Positions 9,116 to 20,600 of a DNA stretch of 64,000 nt are shown piece after piece. The DNA lies in NCBI GenBank assembly GCA_034190875.2, contig CM067348.1, forward strand, positions 28,257,096-28,321,095, given 5' to 3'. This stretch comes from Urechis unicinctus (taxonomy: Eukaryota; Annelida; Polychaeta; Xenopneusta; Urechidae). The notes beneath the pieces are model-generated. The model worked only from the letters and a program-made list of their open reading frames with translations. It made no database searches and was not told the origin of the DNA. The position numbers were made by a program, and so were the translations under genes. The first letter of the stretch is position 1; every line of letters begins with the position of its first letter.

Positions 9116-10050
9116 TTGCTAGATATAATGGAGGCGTCGATAAAATCTTTCGGCAACGATCATACTGGAGTCAAACAAAATACGGACCAGTGGGAGACCA
9201 CGAGGAAGGGCTGCGTTGGAGGAAGTGACTACTCCTCTATCATAGGGCAAAACTACTTCAGCAGCTATAGCAAGAAGCTGACAGAAAAAACTAGCAACGA
9301 GGGTGTTCGCTTTAGCACACCCTGCCTCTGGGGTACGACTTTTGAGGAGGTTGCAATTGCGGTATTGGAGAAGGTGTACGACACCAAGGTCTACGGAAAT
9401 AATATCTATATTGAGGGCGGCGCGACGGCCTACTCTCCGGATGGCTTTTGTGTGCTCCCGATCCGGCGGGCTGAAGTGGATGCTGTCTGTCTGGGGCATC
9501 CTGAGGAGGTTGTGCTGCTCGAGATAAAGTGCCCCTACACTAGGAGTCCTGGGAGGGTGATTCCGAATATGTATAAGCCTCAGGTTCTGTTGGGGTTGCA
9601 CCACAGTCCGGTGGCAACCATCGGGGTGTTTGTCGACTGCGTTTTCAGGTTGTGCTCCTTTGAGGACCTGGGGAGACGTATAACCAGGTGTATCACAAGG
9701 ATCAGAAGAAGTATAAGGAGACGGTGGCTTGGGGGTGGGTGGGGGTGGAGGGGCTTGAAGACGGCGACTATAGTGCGAACGGGAGGTTTAATAGTTGCCT
9801 GGGCTTGGAACAGGAGCATCACGGTCCTTGGTTGGGAAGACCGAGTTGGATCACAGAGAGTCCGACGGGGGCTTTCTACTGTTGGAAGCTCTTTACGATG
9901 AGATTGATAACCGCTCGTCCCGATCCCGACTTTATCGAGAAGAACGACGCTAAGGTTGCCCAGTTTATACAGGACCTCAACCGCGTGAAAAATGGAACTT
10001 ACAGCGACGGTCGCAGATATTTATCACTCAATGACCTCTATGGTGACTAA
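9116..10050 (+). pseudogene. YqaJ / lambda-exonuclease-type viral recombinase, fossil gene
   Basis: The readable part shows the PD-(D/E)XK nuclease signature: GGSDYSSIIGQNY near the N-terminus, WGTTFEEVAI, SPDGF with the metal-binding Asp, LLEIKCPYTR carrying the E-x-K pair, and PQVLLGLHHS with the trailing Gln. This order fits the YqaJ-like recombinase family, which resects DNA ends for strand-annealing recombination. The distal part includes GAFYCWKLFTM and SLNDLYGD. Such nucleases occur in large DNA viruses, phages and some Polinton-like elements. It is the last gene before the right edge. The gene looks broken. Confidence 0.8.
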
Positions 10051-10242
10051 ATACTGGTGTGGGCCTATACCATAGGGGCTGGAAGGGCTGGGCTAATATG
10101 GTGGGGGGAGGTGCGAGCGGTTCGCTGGCTCATGTGAGTCACCCTGTATATGTGTGTTTTCTGGGTGGCACCATATGAGATAGGTGTGTCATAATCATAT
10201 GAGATAGGTGTGCCAGTATCGCTAACATCTATACTACTCAGA
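10051..10242. other. Right terminal region of the Polinton-like element
   Basis: Noncoding, G-rich at first (ggtggggggaggtgcgagcg near 10100), then with a short direct repeat. It ends where homology to 51953 begins, at about 10243. It should include the element's right terminus. I found no matching inverted terminus on the left, possibly because of the assembly gap. Confidence 0.5.
10172..10212 (+). repeat. Two direct copies of a 17-bp motif at the element's right edge
   Basis: The string catatgagataggtgtg occurs at 10172-10188 and 10196-10212, separated by seven bases. Part of it (catatgaga) occurs again just outside the inferred boundary, at about 10266. It could be a terminal recognition motif or a simple local duplication. 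Confidence 0.8.
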
Positions 10243-11600
10243 GTCTTGTAATGCATCCCAATAGTCATATGAGAATAAGGTTTTCCCGTATGTGTATGTT
10301 GTAGTTTAGATTATGTAATTAATAATAGTCATATTGGAACGATTATCGTGTTTGTAAAATCATGTATAATAAATCCATCTGGAGAAAGGAAAAGTGGCGC
10401 GACGTAATCGTTTAGTAACCTCTTACTGTATGTTGCATCACCCAATAACAGCATGTGGGTGAATGGCGCCATTGGCATTAATATAAAACATGTGCTGCAT
10501 TTAATATTTAGCGTTAAGTGTTTTCTAGTTTAAGCTCATTTGGTCACACGTTGTTACAGAATACAACTAGGATCACCGTGATAAAACATGTTTTGCTCCG
10601 CTCAATATATACACATATGATTGGACGCATGCAGCTGATACGAATATGCACCTATTATCTACTCATAAATCTTAAACATCATGTTTAATAAGTAGGAGCT
10701 ACTGGAGTGATGAACGATGTTTGCGTGAAAAGCATTTATTAGCTGTAGAATGTTCTGTACATTTCACCCAGAATATATGAAGTGCAATGTACGCACGTCA
10801 TACAATTATTCGCTGCCATAATTGGTGGTTCTATTCATACACAATTCATAAACAAACGGCTGGGCACTGTATATCTGACCATCCGCATTTCTCGCCTTTT
10901 AAGCTAATTTCACCGGTGGCTGATCAATGATGTGAGAATAGATCACATGAACATATACCAAACCTACAAACTATGGTTAGATTACACTGACATTTGTGTG
11001 ATTGACAGAAATGGTTGGTTGAAACAGCCCCTTTACATTGACTCCATGATTATCATACTAATGCGATTGGATGTTAAGTGACGAACTGTCTTATCAAGAT
11101 CGCTAGACAACAATGACTTCATCCTATCTTCGCGATGAGTTAGCCAAAACGGGATGAATCACAGTATGATTAGCGATATAATGAGACAGAGTTAAGATAT
11201 TAAGTGGATTTCTTTAACATTACGTATACCCTGGTTTTTCTCACAGGCTCTTACTACAAGCATACAGATAGCAGAAATGGCTTGTTCCTGGATGTCATGC
11301 CACCTTTACTAAGTACATGTAACACAATAGCTTGAACGGTGATGTCATACATCTTTCATCGTCACCTTCAAACTGTGCGACACCATCGAATTTTGTTTTT
11401 TCTCCGGATGAAAGTCTTGTCTGACTTTGGATTTGTATTACCTTCTTGAAGCGCTGGCATTAATATCATGCTAGCATATATATCAAATAAACTGGTAATA
11501 TTGTGGTTATACCGGTTAGTTATTCGGCATGATCGGAAATCGACGCCAAAGATTTTTATATAAATTGTCACTGTCTTCTGACTTAGTGAGTGCTGTCAAG

Positions 11601-11908
11601 TCTAGATATTCCAGTGATGGGAGTATTGTATATATTGATATCTTGAATGGTGTCTTGACAAGCCACGCGCTGTCGTTAAGCTCATATTTGAGCGTAAAAA
11701 TATGTATAATTCTGCTGACTTGAATAAGTGTTCGATTCTCTAGTGAATGATAATTAGATCAATATCGTTACTGCTAAGTTAATGGCTCTTGCGAATGGGC
11801 TATGTCATTTGCGAATATGCAGTCTAGATATTCAAGTGATGGGAGTATTGTATATATTGATATCTTGAATGGTGTCTTGACAAGCCACGTGCATTCGTTA
11901 GGCTCATA
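11601..11908 (+). repeat. Local direct duplication of about 90 bp
   Basis: The segment tctagatattccagtgatgg (start 11601) recurs with few changes from about 11819, followed in both cases by gagtattgtatatattgata and a matching 50-base continuation. Spacing is about 219 bases. The homologous copies at 46710 and 53273 appear to have only one such segment, so this duplication is specific to this copy. Confidence 0.8.
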
Positions 11909-13261
11909 TTTGTTCGTAAGATTACGGTCTTTACTGTTACAACATGTGATGATTTCACTGAGCAAGTGGAAAAATATTGTTTGTTTCACTGAATTCAGAA
12001 ACATGGGGTAGTGAAGAAAATTCCCGTCAGATGTTGTGACTGATGTATTATAATCATGTCTTATCACGCACACGAGCTCCAATGTCATGTAAGTAATTCA
12101 ACCAGTACAGTCTCTACTATATTCACCTCACGTAAACAGGCGAGGACCAGTGTTTTGTAATGCAAATTACTGTGGACATTTGTAGTTGGTCCACTTGATA
12201 TAACATCAATTACTCTTTGAGGGTACTTCCAAGTGAAGAGGGGATGTGAATTGACAACGATAAGCAGTCCCTTGCTACATCTGACTTGCCATCAGCAATT
12301 CTTTTAACCGCGGTGTTACTTTATAGTAATGCAGCTTTTCCTGGATTTGCGTCCTCAATATTGATTGTCTGTACTCGCATATTTATCTCCCATAAGAGAT
12401 TACATATATCACTATGACAATGTTATAATTTATGGCAATTGCCCTCGATGAACGTTCACGAAGATCCAAAAGGCAAACTATTCGTCGTTATGTTATAACA
12501 ACAAGGGCTGACAAGATGTTTATGATCCATCATTATATATTTATTCGTAAGGTTGATGCTAACCCAATTTCGTTCATGTGGTTTATGCTTAAAAATGAAC
12601 ACCGAGAGACGATGAAGGTTTCCGTATTAGTGTTGGTCATTAAGAAGCGTTACATATTAGTATCTGACTGGAAGGATTGCAGCTTATGTATTATGCAGTA
12701 TTAAGACGACTGTAGGTCTGATGCTAACCTGGAAAGAACGGATCTTGATTAACTCACTAAAATATTACTTACTCTAAGCAACATTGCATGAAGGATCGAA
12801 AATAACAGTCACTCTATTAATGATGCCAACACTGAGCCAATAGCACCAACGTAGGGGTAGTAATCACGTAAAGCATCATTCGAAAGCATATATCGGTAGT
12901 ATCCCAAACGAACTCCATCATGGTTAATCGAGAGTTTTGCATATACCAAATAGGAATCTTTTCCAACTCCTGGTTCAGCTATCAGTCGCCGCTTAGCAAA
13001 TAGTGTTACTGATATTAGACTGAACAATTACAAGATGTGTCGACGAACATTCATAAGACATTTATTCAATACATATTTAACAGAAGCAATGGTGTCGAAA
13101 CTCAGTTGCATTCATAGTGCTACAGCTACCCTGAACTATCCTCACATAGTGCGGCTAATAGCAATACCATAGTATTATGCAATGATTAATTGCTGTTATA
13201 CAGCCAAGCAAACTGTAGCTAGTTCGTGTCAGTACATGCTGATTATATAAATAAAATACAT

Positions 13262-13546
13262 TTACTGACACAATATTGGCTCCTTCAAAATGTAATTATG
13301 TGATTGTGGTTGTGGCGCGGACGTAGTTTATTACCATTTGTCGTTATTTTTCACGCTGAGCCAGTACATGCTTACTCAGGTGATGGTTGTCTAGGCGCTG
13401 TCACAATATTGGTTCTTACTGAAACTGATTATGAATCTATGTAACGCTGACTTGTTTGTTATTTCGTGTCATCTGTTTGGACGCAGAAGCACATGCCGTA
13501 CATACGTATTCCAATGTCGCAGGTGACGGTTGTCTAGGCGCAGGCA
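13262..13546 (+). repeat. Two tandem sub-repeats of about 140 bp
   Basis: Two diverged units, starting near 13262 and 13403, each begin with cacaatattgg and end near ggttgtctaggcgc. The same two-unit arrangement is present at about 26931-27215, and at least one unit is present near 55315-55430. The sub-repeats therefore predate the spread of the larger repeat family. Confidence 0.7.
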
Positions 13547-16304
13547 CAAAAAAATGTCTAAATATTAGCGGATTAAACATCTTCACGTCGACTTTATAGG
13601 CTTACAAGCTGTTTCGGCTATGTATTGTGTGAAAGAGAAAATGTAATCTCTGGTTTATCACTGATAAAAAATTGCTAAACTGGCGAGAGTCCCATTCATC
13701 TGATACAGCCAACGTTAAAACTAGATATATAATGCACATTCCCGTATAAAAAAATGCATGATGACTAGTTGCGTCCAGCTAAACACGATCTGCATAAAGT
13801 GTATTGCAACATCGTCCTGATTTAGGTTTTGACAGTTGCATTCATAATTGATATAAACAGCATCTGTCATTATAATTAATGCTCTGTTCGTAATTCAACT
13901 AGAAGAGATGTGAAGCGTTGCAGTCGCCTTCCAAGATACATGACTAACATATACTATTATATTCATTATCACATTTATAAAGCTATGAGGCTTAGGTATT
14001 ATACCTGCGTATCCAGTATGTAGTCAAAGTATGCACTGCTAGGGTCAACCACACGCGCCATCAGCCTACGTGGCGTTTTATAATATGAATGCAAGATTTT
14101 CACAGCGTGATGAATAAATATATTCCGGTCGTTCATCACAATAGCCTTTGCTCTAACGGCGATAAAGGGTATTTCATCGTTAGCTATGTGGTTATAAATC
14201 GGAATTCGTAATAGCCGTGCTCCTTTGATGCTAGACAACAGGGCAGCAGTGAAAGAATGGTCTTTCGTTATTTTGTTACTATTTCCAACACATATAACAA
14301 TATATGTGGATAAAACACATCCGTTGGTCTAGAGGGAAGCTTAAGGACGATCAGATCTTTCTCTTTTAACAACCTGGATTAGCGTTTAACCTGGAAGTCA
14401 GACCGTCCATATGACCGAAACTACCATATATAAAACATTAACAGACAGGCTTATTGTTTTGTAGAGCATCTGATGCTCACAGTCAGATTATTTTCTTACT
14501 TTCCAGCTGATTTGTTATTATTATATAAATACATATTGCATAAGAAAATTCTATAAATGACAGTGCACCTCTAATGAATTTACCATAAATCTACCTGCAT
14601 ACAAATATTTTCTTTATCCTTCCATAAATGTCGTGCATACATAATGAGTCGATTATGAAGGCTGATTCTGCAAATCTCAGCTATAATCATGCTGTCGGCA
14701 TTTTGCCGCATTAAAATACTTGAGTTATTGGCCAGTAGATATTTGCAAATATCCACTGTTGTTACGATGGCTTCATGCGATACTTTCATGCTTGCATTTA
14801 TGGAAACGTAATTGCTTCTCAGATTCAAATGCCTAAGCAGTCACACCAAAGGAAACTGAGTTCGCCATCTCGATAAGGTTAACAATTTGATAAGGTTGAC
14901 AATTAATGTCATTATTGGTTTCATCTCGACTCAGCATTGAACAGAGTTTAGGGAAGCGTACATATCTTAGACTTCTATGCAGTGCGATATGAATCGATCA
15001 GTCAGTTGGCATAAAAGACAGCTTCTCGTTGATTGCAGCTTTACGTAGAATATGCGCATCGATGAACAGCTTCGGCTCACCGCGTTTAGCACGTAATCAG
15101 TGGTTCGGGTGTTCAACATACAGAAAAAAAATTTCTTAGGGATGAATACACTTTCACAAATCGCACCAATTTTTCCTCGATTATGCGACTGACGCTGCAC
15201 ACCTGTTTATAACTGTTATCTATATGACAGTACTATGAGATGTACATTTACGACGGACTTTTGTCTGCAAATTTACATCTGTCTTGGATGCAGCGTATTT
15301 GAGATAATTGTTCATCAAAGCTGAATTTCATGCAATGGTGAAGTTTTACGATTGCATACATTCTCACTTACATGCAATATGGCGATTTATGCATTATTAA
15401 ATAGAAGGCGGTCAACTTGTATACCCATGATTACCGCTGGAATGTAATTAGGAGGCCGTCATTGTAAATGATACATGAGCTGTCACGGGTAATGGCAGGT
15501 GGTCAAAATGATTCAAATCAGCTTTTCCTACAGTGTATATTCTAATGAACATATTATGGATTAGTCGTTGACGGACATCAATTACTAACTATGCATGAAC
15601 TCTACATACATCGACCTTTTTTCTTCCAGACTTATTCTTCTCAAGGACGAATATTTGAACTTAAATCATAGAAAATGTATGTAGCTTTTTAATGTTTCAG
15701 ACTGTGACGTGCTGCTAGCTTAAAACAGAAATTAGTCAGTCAATATATTTGACAACAAAGACTTAAGTAAGGACGCAAGTAAGTGTTTGTATTACTTCGC
15801 AATGGTTTAGCTGTTTCACATAAGCTGTTTCACATATCTGCATCAGTCTGCATGTGGTTACATTTTGCATTAGAATGTTCATGTTTTAGTATGGATACCG
15901 TATGCGCTCTGACGCACTCGTATTAATGCTCCCACAAGGTTGCCCGTTAATATTTGTTCGCCGTTATGTCTCCAGTAGAATTCAAGAAACAAAATGAGCG
16001 CAAAAGTAGATAGTGTTTTAAATGATAAATCTCCCAAGCCGTCGTCTAAGGGGAATACATAAACATTATCTTCATCTAGATACCATGTAGTGTATGGAAA
16101 TAAAAAAAGCGGAACTCGAAAAGAGTGTGCTCGAGCCAGAAAGCAGCCCCAGTATCTGCATATAAATTACCACTATGGATCCATAACAGCAATACAAGTG
16201 GAGTATTGACATTGTGAACTGTATACGCCCGAAAGTGAAGGTCAGATTGAATTTGTTTTTCTTCTTCAGCCCAACAACTTACGATTAAAAAAATTAGGCT
16301 ATAT

Positions 16305-16675
16305 ATATACATATGTATGGACGTATATGTATATACATATAATTTTAATATACATATACATAAATATATATATTATATAGATATGTGATATACATATATG
16401 CATATACATATATTATATATAGATTGTATATATATATATGTATAGATATGTATATTTATAAATATATATAGATATATATATATATATAATAGATATACAT
16501 AGGATATATATGTATATATATATTTATATTGGATTTATTTATATGTATATATCTAAATATATAGAGATATCTATATATATATCTATATATCTATAATATA
16601 TATATCTATATATATATATATCTATATATATATATCTATATATATATATATATACATATATAAATATATATATTC
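16305..16675. repeat. (TA)n-rich tract, left of GC-rich module (copy 1)
   Basis: Interrupted TA dinucleotides with TATG, TAGA and TAAA variants. The equivalent tract in copy 2 (22896-23268) is rearranged in length and interruption pattern, as expected for a fast-evolving microsatellite. Peptides rich in Ile-Tyr from these tracts are artefacts. Confidence 0.95.
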
Positions 16676-17107
16676 ATGAGATAAGATACAAACGCCAGGC
16701 TGCCGCTTGTGCGGCCAAACTCCAACGGTGGCAGCATGCAGAAAAATCCTGAGGCGAGGTTTTGCCATGGGAAAAATCGACTCGCCCGCCGGACGACTGA
16801 ATGGGGGTACCGCCCAAGCCTGATATTACTCGCCATGGGCGGGCGGGCGAGTGCTAATTACCACCCCATATAAGAAATATGTCATTTTATTTGCATGTGA
16901 AAGTACTCGATGGGGGCGCTGGGTGATTTTGACGGGTTCGCCGAGAAATCCGTGAATAAACAGCAGACGGAAATTCTCTCCATTCAGACGTTTGTCATCG
17001 ACGAACTCAAGTGTCAAAATGCCCTTGCGAACGAAACGAAATTAAGCTATGAAAGATAACTAGTTCAATTGTAGACTGTACTGGAAGAGGTAGCTATGGC
17101 GTACCAT
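16676..17107. other. GC-rich module flanked by (TA)n (copy 1)
   Basis: About 430 bp of clearly GC-richer sequence, bounded on both sides by TA arrays. It contains an 11-bp perfect inverted repeat, actcgcccgcc at 16780-16790 with ggcgggcgagt at 16842-16852, and a shorter nested one (actcgcc/ggcgagt). I found no copy at the equivalent place in the older repeat copies (near 28235 or 61770), so it looks inserted. I see no tRNA-type A/B box or clear terminal inverted repeat. A 63-codon open frame on the minus strand (16826-17017) is unrecognised. It may be a small nonautonomous element that used a TA target, which is an inference. Confidence 0.5.
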
Positions 17108-17148
17108 GTAATATATATATATATATATAGATATATATAGATATATAT

Positions 17149-17183
<35 letters not shown>

Positions 17184-17567
17184 TATATATATAGAGAGAT
17201 ATAGATATCTCTGTATATATGTATCTATATCTAGAGATCTATATATATATATCTCTATATATCTATAAAAATAAATAACCTCTTTATCTGAATGAAGAAC
17301 ATCTCTCTCTCTATACAGGTGTATCCCCTCTCTATCTATCTCTCCCTATATTTCTCTCTCTATATATATAATTCCATCCTCTCTAGACATATTTATATAT
17401 ACCTCTGTGTTTAAATATCTATACATATATATCTCTCCCCTCTATATATGAATATCTATCTCTAAATATAGATTTCCTCTCTCTGTCTTTATATATATAT
17501 CTGTCCCTATACCCTATCTGTTAGATAGACATAAATATATATAAATATAAATATATATATATATGTT

Positions 17568-17613
<46 letters not shown>

Positions 17614-17616
17614 ATA

Positions 17617-17660
<44 letters not shown>

Positions 17661-17690
17661 AATATATATATATATGTTTATATAAATATA
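17108..17690. repeat. (TA)n and CT-rich simple repeats (copy 1)
   Basis: TA and TAGA arrays grade into CTCTCTAT and TCTATC tracts and back into TA. The matching tract in copy 2 is 23704-24262 and differs strongly in composition order. It sits directly left of gtgaatatctttttaacgc, where the older repeat resumes. Confidence 0.95.
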
Positions 17691-20600
17691 TATATCGTGA
17701 ATATCTTTTTAACGCAACCGCTTGTTTTGGGTCATTGGCGGAAATACGTAAATGCGTTAATGGTTAGTGTGGTAATATTGTGCTTATACCGATACGTACT
17801 TCATGTTTGGATATCGTCGGCAAAGGTTACTATATAGATTGTCACTTCTTTCTAATCTTGGTGCTGTCTATTTTTTGAATTCTTGTGATGGTAGTATATT
17901 ATAAATGAATATCTAGATTGATGTCATTGGCCTATCAGTCAAGAGTAGCTCACTGCTCGTTGTTTTATATTCTAATGTGAGTGATTATTAAATCAATAGC
18001 GTTGCTGCTTAGTTTATGGCTATTGTTGATAGGCAATGACATTTGCGATTGTAAAGAAAAAACGTTTGTGACTGCTGACAAATGCTGAACTTGTCGAGTA
18101 TATAAGCAAGTCATATCACGCTCGGTGCGTACTCACTCTTAAATGAAACATGAACTGCACATAAACTGATTTCCCGAGATATGAGTCCGTTCGCCTATGT
18201 CATGACATTAGTTTAACTGTAGAATTTCTGTCATATTCGCCCCACGTTTATAGGCGAGGACTATTTTGATGCAAATTACTGGCGACATTGGTCGGTGGTC
18301 CACTTGCCATGACATCGGCAACGCTTCGTAGGAATTTCCATAAGAAGAGGGGAGGTGACTGGACTTCAAAGAGATGCAATCTCTTGCTTGATCTGACTTG
18401 ACATCAGCGAATCATCTAATCGCGATATTTCGTGGGTGTTCACGTAGCTTTGAATGCGTTTGCGTCTTTGTAATGAGATTGTCGATAATTTTATGTTGAT
18501 TTCCTATGACGGACTACCCATGTTACCATGACAAACATACAATTTAGGGATATTGCCACGCACGTTCACGAATAGCCAAATGGCATCACTAGCGTATGGA
18601 ATGCTAATACACATAATAAATTGCGTGTTTCGACGAGGTATTTTAAGCTAGACGATAAAGGTTTTGGAAACAGTCATTGTAAATTGCTACGCGTATGTAT
18701 CTGCTACGCGTATGTATTATGTAGCATTAAGAAGTATATAGGTTTGATGTTCACCTGGGGAGGATGGACGGAATATCCCGCACACATTATAACCATGTGA
18801 TACATTAGTCAGGGTCTTGCTAAGAGCAACCTAACCATCCTACATCAATTGACTGGGTGGTAAGGATATACATTTCTAGGTTGTGTTTGTGCATTGCGTA
18901 GTCGCCAAGCTAATTTAATGCAACACAAAGAGCGATATTTGTTACTACAAGTAAAAACTGTGCCGGTCGTGACCGCTAAAGTGTACCACCATAAATGCAA
19001 CTCGCATGGAGGTCCGACTCTTGTTAGGTCAGACCTTTGTTCAATTTGACCCCCATAATTTCGTGACATTATAATGGTAGGCTCCTTCAACTTCCTATGG
19101 CAGCGGCACCCTTTGTTTGTCGAGCTTCAAGTATTCGGATGATATATGCAATTAGGTGATATGTGAGTACAGTGCCTTCAATCTCTGAATAGAGGAAAAT
19201 CTAGGCACATGAGTAACCTACAGGCTCGCGGTAAATAGTATTCACGATTTGTCATTCAATGTATATAGAAGCTCCCACAAACGATCCAACTAAAATCATG
19301 CAAAAGTGATCTCTGTCGGTTATTGCATTTCTGTCATGAACGCTGAGGAGAGAAACAGCCTGTATCGAGCTACGGCGCTGGCTCAATACGAACACGGTGT
19401 TTTCATAAGAGGTTATGCGCCACCGAGCCAGCGGGCTTGTAACACCTAGTGATGGCCATTCTTATACCAAATTACACGGTTGTCCCTTTTCAATACGTGT
19501 TTTTAATGCTAGCTACATTTGGAGGCATATACACGTGCCACAAATCGATGCGCTGTCATTTAAGGAATGAACAGAGCCTGTATTGCTCTTGTCAGGCACA
19601 AAGACATGGAAATGTTCTTAATAAACCCCCCAAAATATAAACAAAATTGTGCCCTCTCAATCACCTTAGATTAATGAATGGGACCAAAGCCCTATGATCA
19701 AATTTGCAATTATATAAGCAGACGTAGTTACTGTATGATTTACTACCCAATGCCTGCAGACAGCGAATAAAATAGTTCAGCTGCATTCGTTGTTTGGCTA
19801 AATTAGATGAGATAACTGTATGAAGTTGTTAAACCAAATCCATTCCTTAGCCGTTATACATGCTGAGGTGATGGTCATCAGTGCTTCGCATTGTACATGC
19901 ATTTAGCATTTAAACCACATAAATATTTAAAACAGTCACATCATCGTAGGGGTACTATTCAAGAAAAGTATTATTCCACAGCATGTACCGGTAGTATTTC
20001 AAACAAACTCCATTGTGGACAATCGACATTTTTTTTGCATTGGCCAAATAGAAAGGCATTCCCAACTCCCTGATTCAGCTACCAATCACAGCTTAGCAAA
20101 TAGTGTGACTGACATTGCTTTGAGGCAAAATACTAAATTTGCCGATGAAAATTCATGAGACATTTAATCAATACATATTAAACTCGACTTTATAGGCTTA
20201 CAAGCTGTTTCGGCTATGTATTGTGTGAAAGAGAAAATGTAATCTCTGGTTTATCACTGATAAAAAATTGCTAAACTGGCGAGAGTCCCATTCATCTGAT
20301 ACAGCCAACGTTAAAACTAGATATATAATGCACATTCCCGTATAAAAAAATGCATGATGACTAGTTGCGTCCAGCTAAACACGATCTGCATAAAGTGTAT
20401 TGCAACATCGTCCTGATTTAGGTTTTGACAGTTGCATTCATAATTGATATAAACACCATATGTCATTATAATTAATGCTCTGTTCGTAATTCAACTAGAA
20501 GAGATGTGAAGCGTTGCAGTCGCCTTCCAAGATACATGACTAACATATACTATTATATTCATTATCACATTTATAAAGCTATGAGGCTTAGGTATTATAC

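Larger units (their letters stand above)
2291..10242. mobile_element. Polinton-like capsid-bearing element (fossil)
   Basis: A cluster of about nine virus-like genes on both strands is clearly more GC-rich than its AT-rich surroundings. Recognisable parts are a double-jelly-roll capsid protein, an FtsK/HerA-type packaging ATPase, a jelly-roll-like minor capsid candidate, a phage-type fibre, coiled-coil and membrane proteins, and a YqaJ-type nuclease. No protein-primed polymerase B, retroviral-type integrase or capsid protease is visible. The right edge is set near 10242 because the next bases are homologous to the repeat flank at 51953. The left edge is uncertain owing to the gap. The capsid and ATPase genes look whole. 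The element as a whole looks broken, with roughly half a dozen breaks, so I infer a moderately recent but inactive insertion. Terminal inverted repeats were not found. Confidence 0.85.
10243..13587. repeat. Long-period repeat, right flank of the Polinton-like element
   Basis: Aligns in order with 51953-55460 and in part with 45860-47160. Examples are aataaggttttcccgta at about 10272 and 51982, the block around 10850-10960 matching 45880-46020 and 52510-52650, and 12860-13060 matching 54890-55100. Percent identity is well below that of the tandem duplication to the right. Short frames are not conserved among copies. No gene is supported. Confidence 0.8.
13588..20183 (+). repeat. Tandem duplication, copy 1 (6596 bp)
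   Basis: Begins at tcgactttatagg (13588) and ends at tacatattaaac (20183). It repeats at 20184-26755 almost base for base. Outside the microsatellites I saw two substitutions near 13855-13867 and small indels, mostly in homopolymers. Most of the content also belongs to the older long-period repeat: 13930-14900, 14930-16300 and 17690-20160 match 55460-55770 with 59819-60300, then 60300-61770, then the 53-55 kb region. I see no supported gene; the small shared open frames are kept open only by recent duplication. Confidence 0.95.

Noticed and set aside
10172-10212. CRISPR-like repeat
   Set aside because: Only two copies with a 7-bp spacer at the edge of a eukaryotic element.
13999-14238. 79-, 82-, 77- and 81-codon frames shared by both halves of the tandem duplication
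   Set aside because: Conservation reflects recent duplication. The diverged copies at 33.7, 39.1 and 55.6 kb do not keep these frames open.
16826-17017. 63-codon frame in the GC-rich module as a gene
   Set aside because: Too short, no motif, and openness in both copies is due to duplication.
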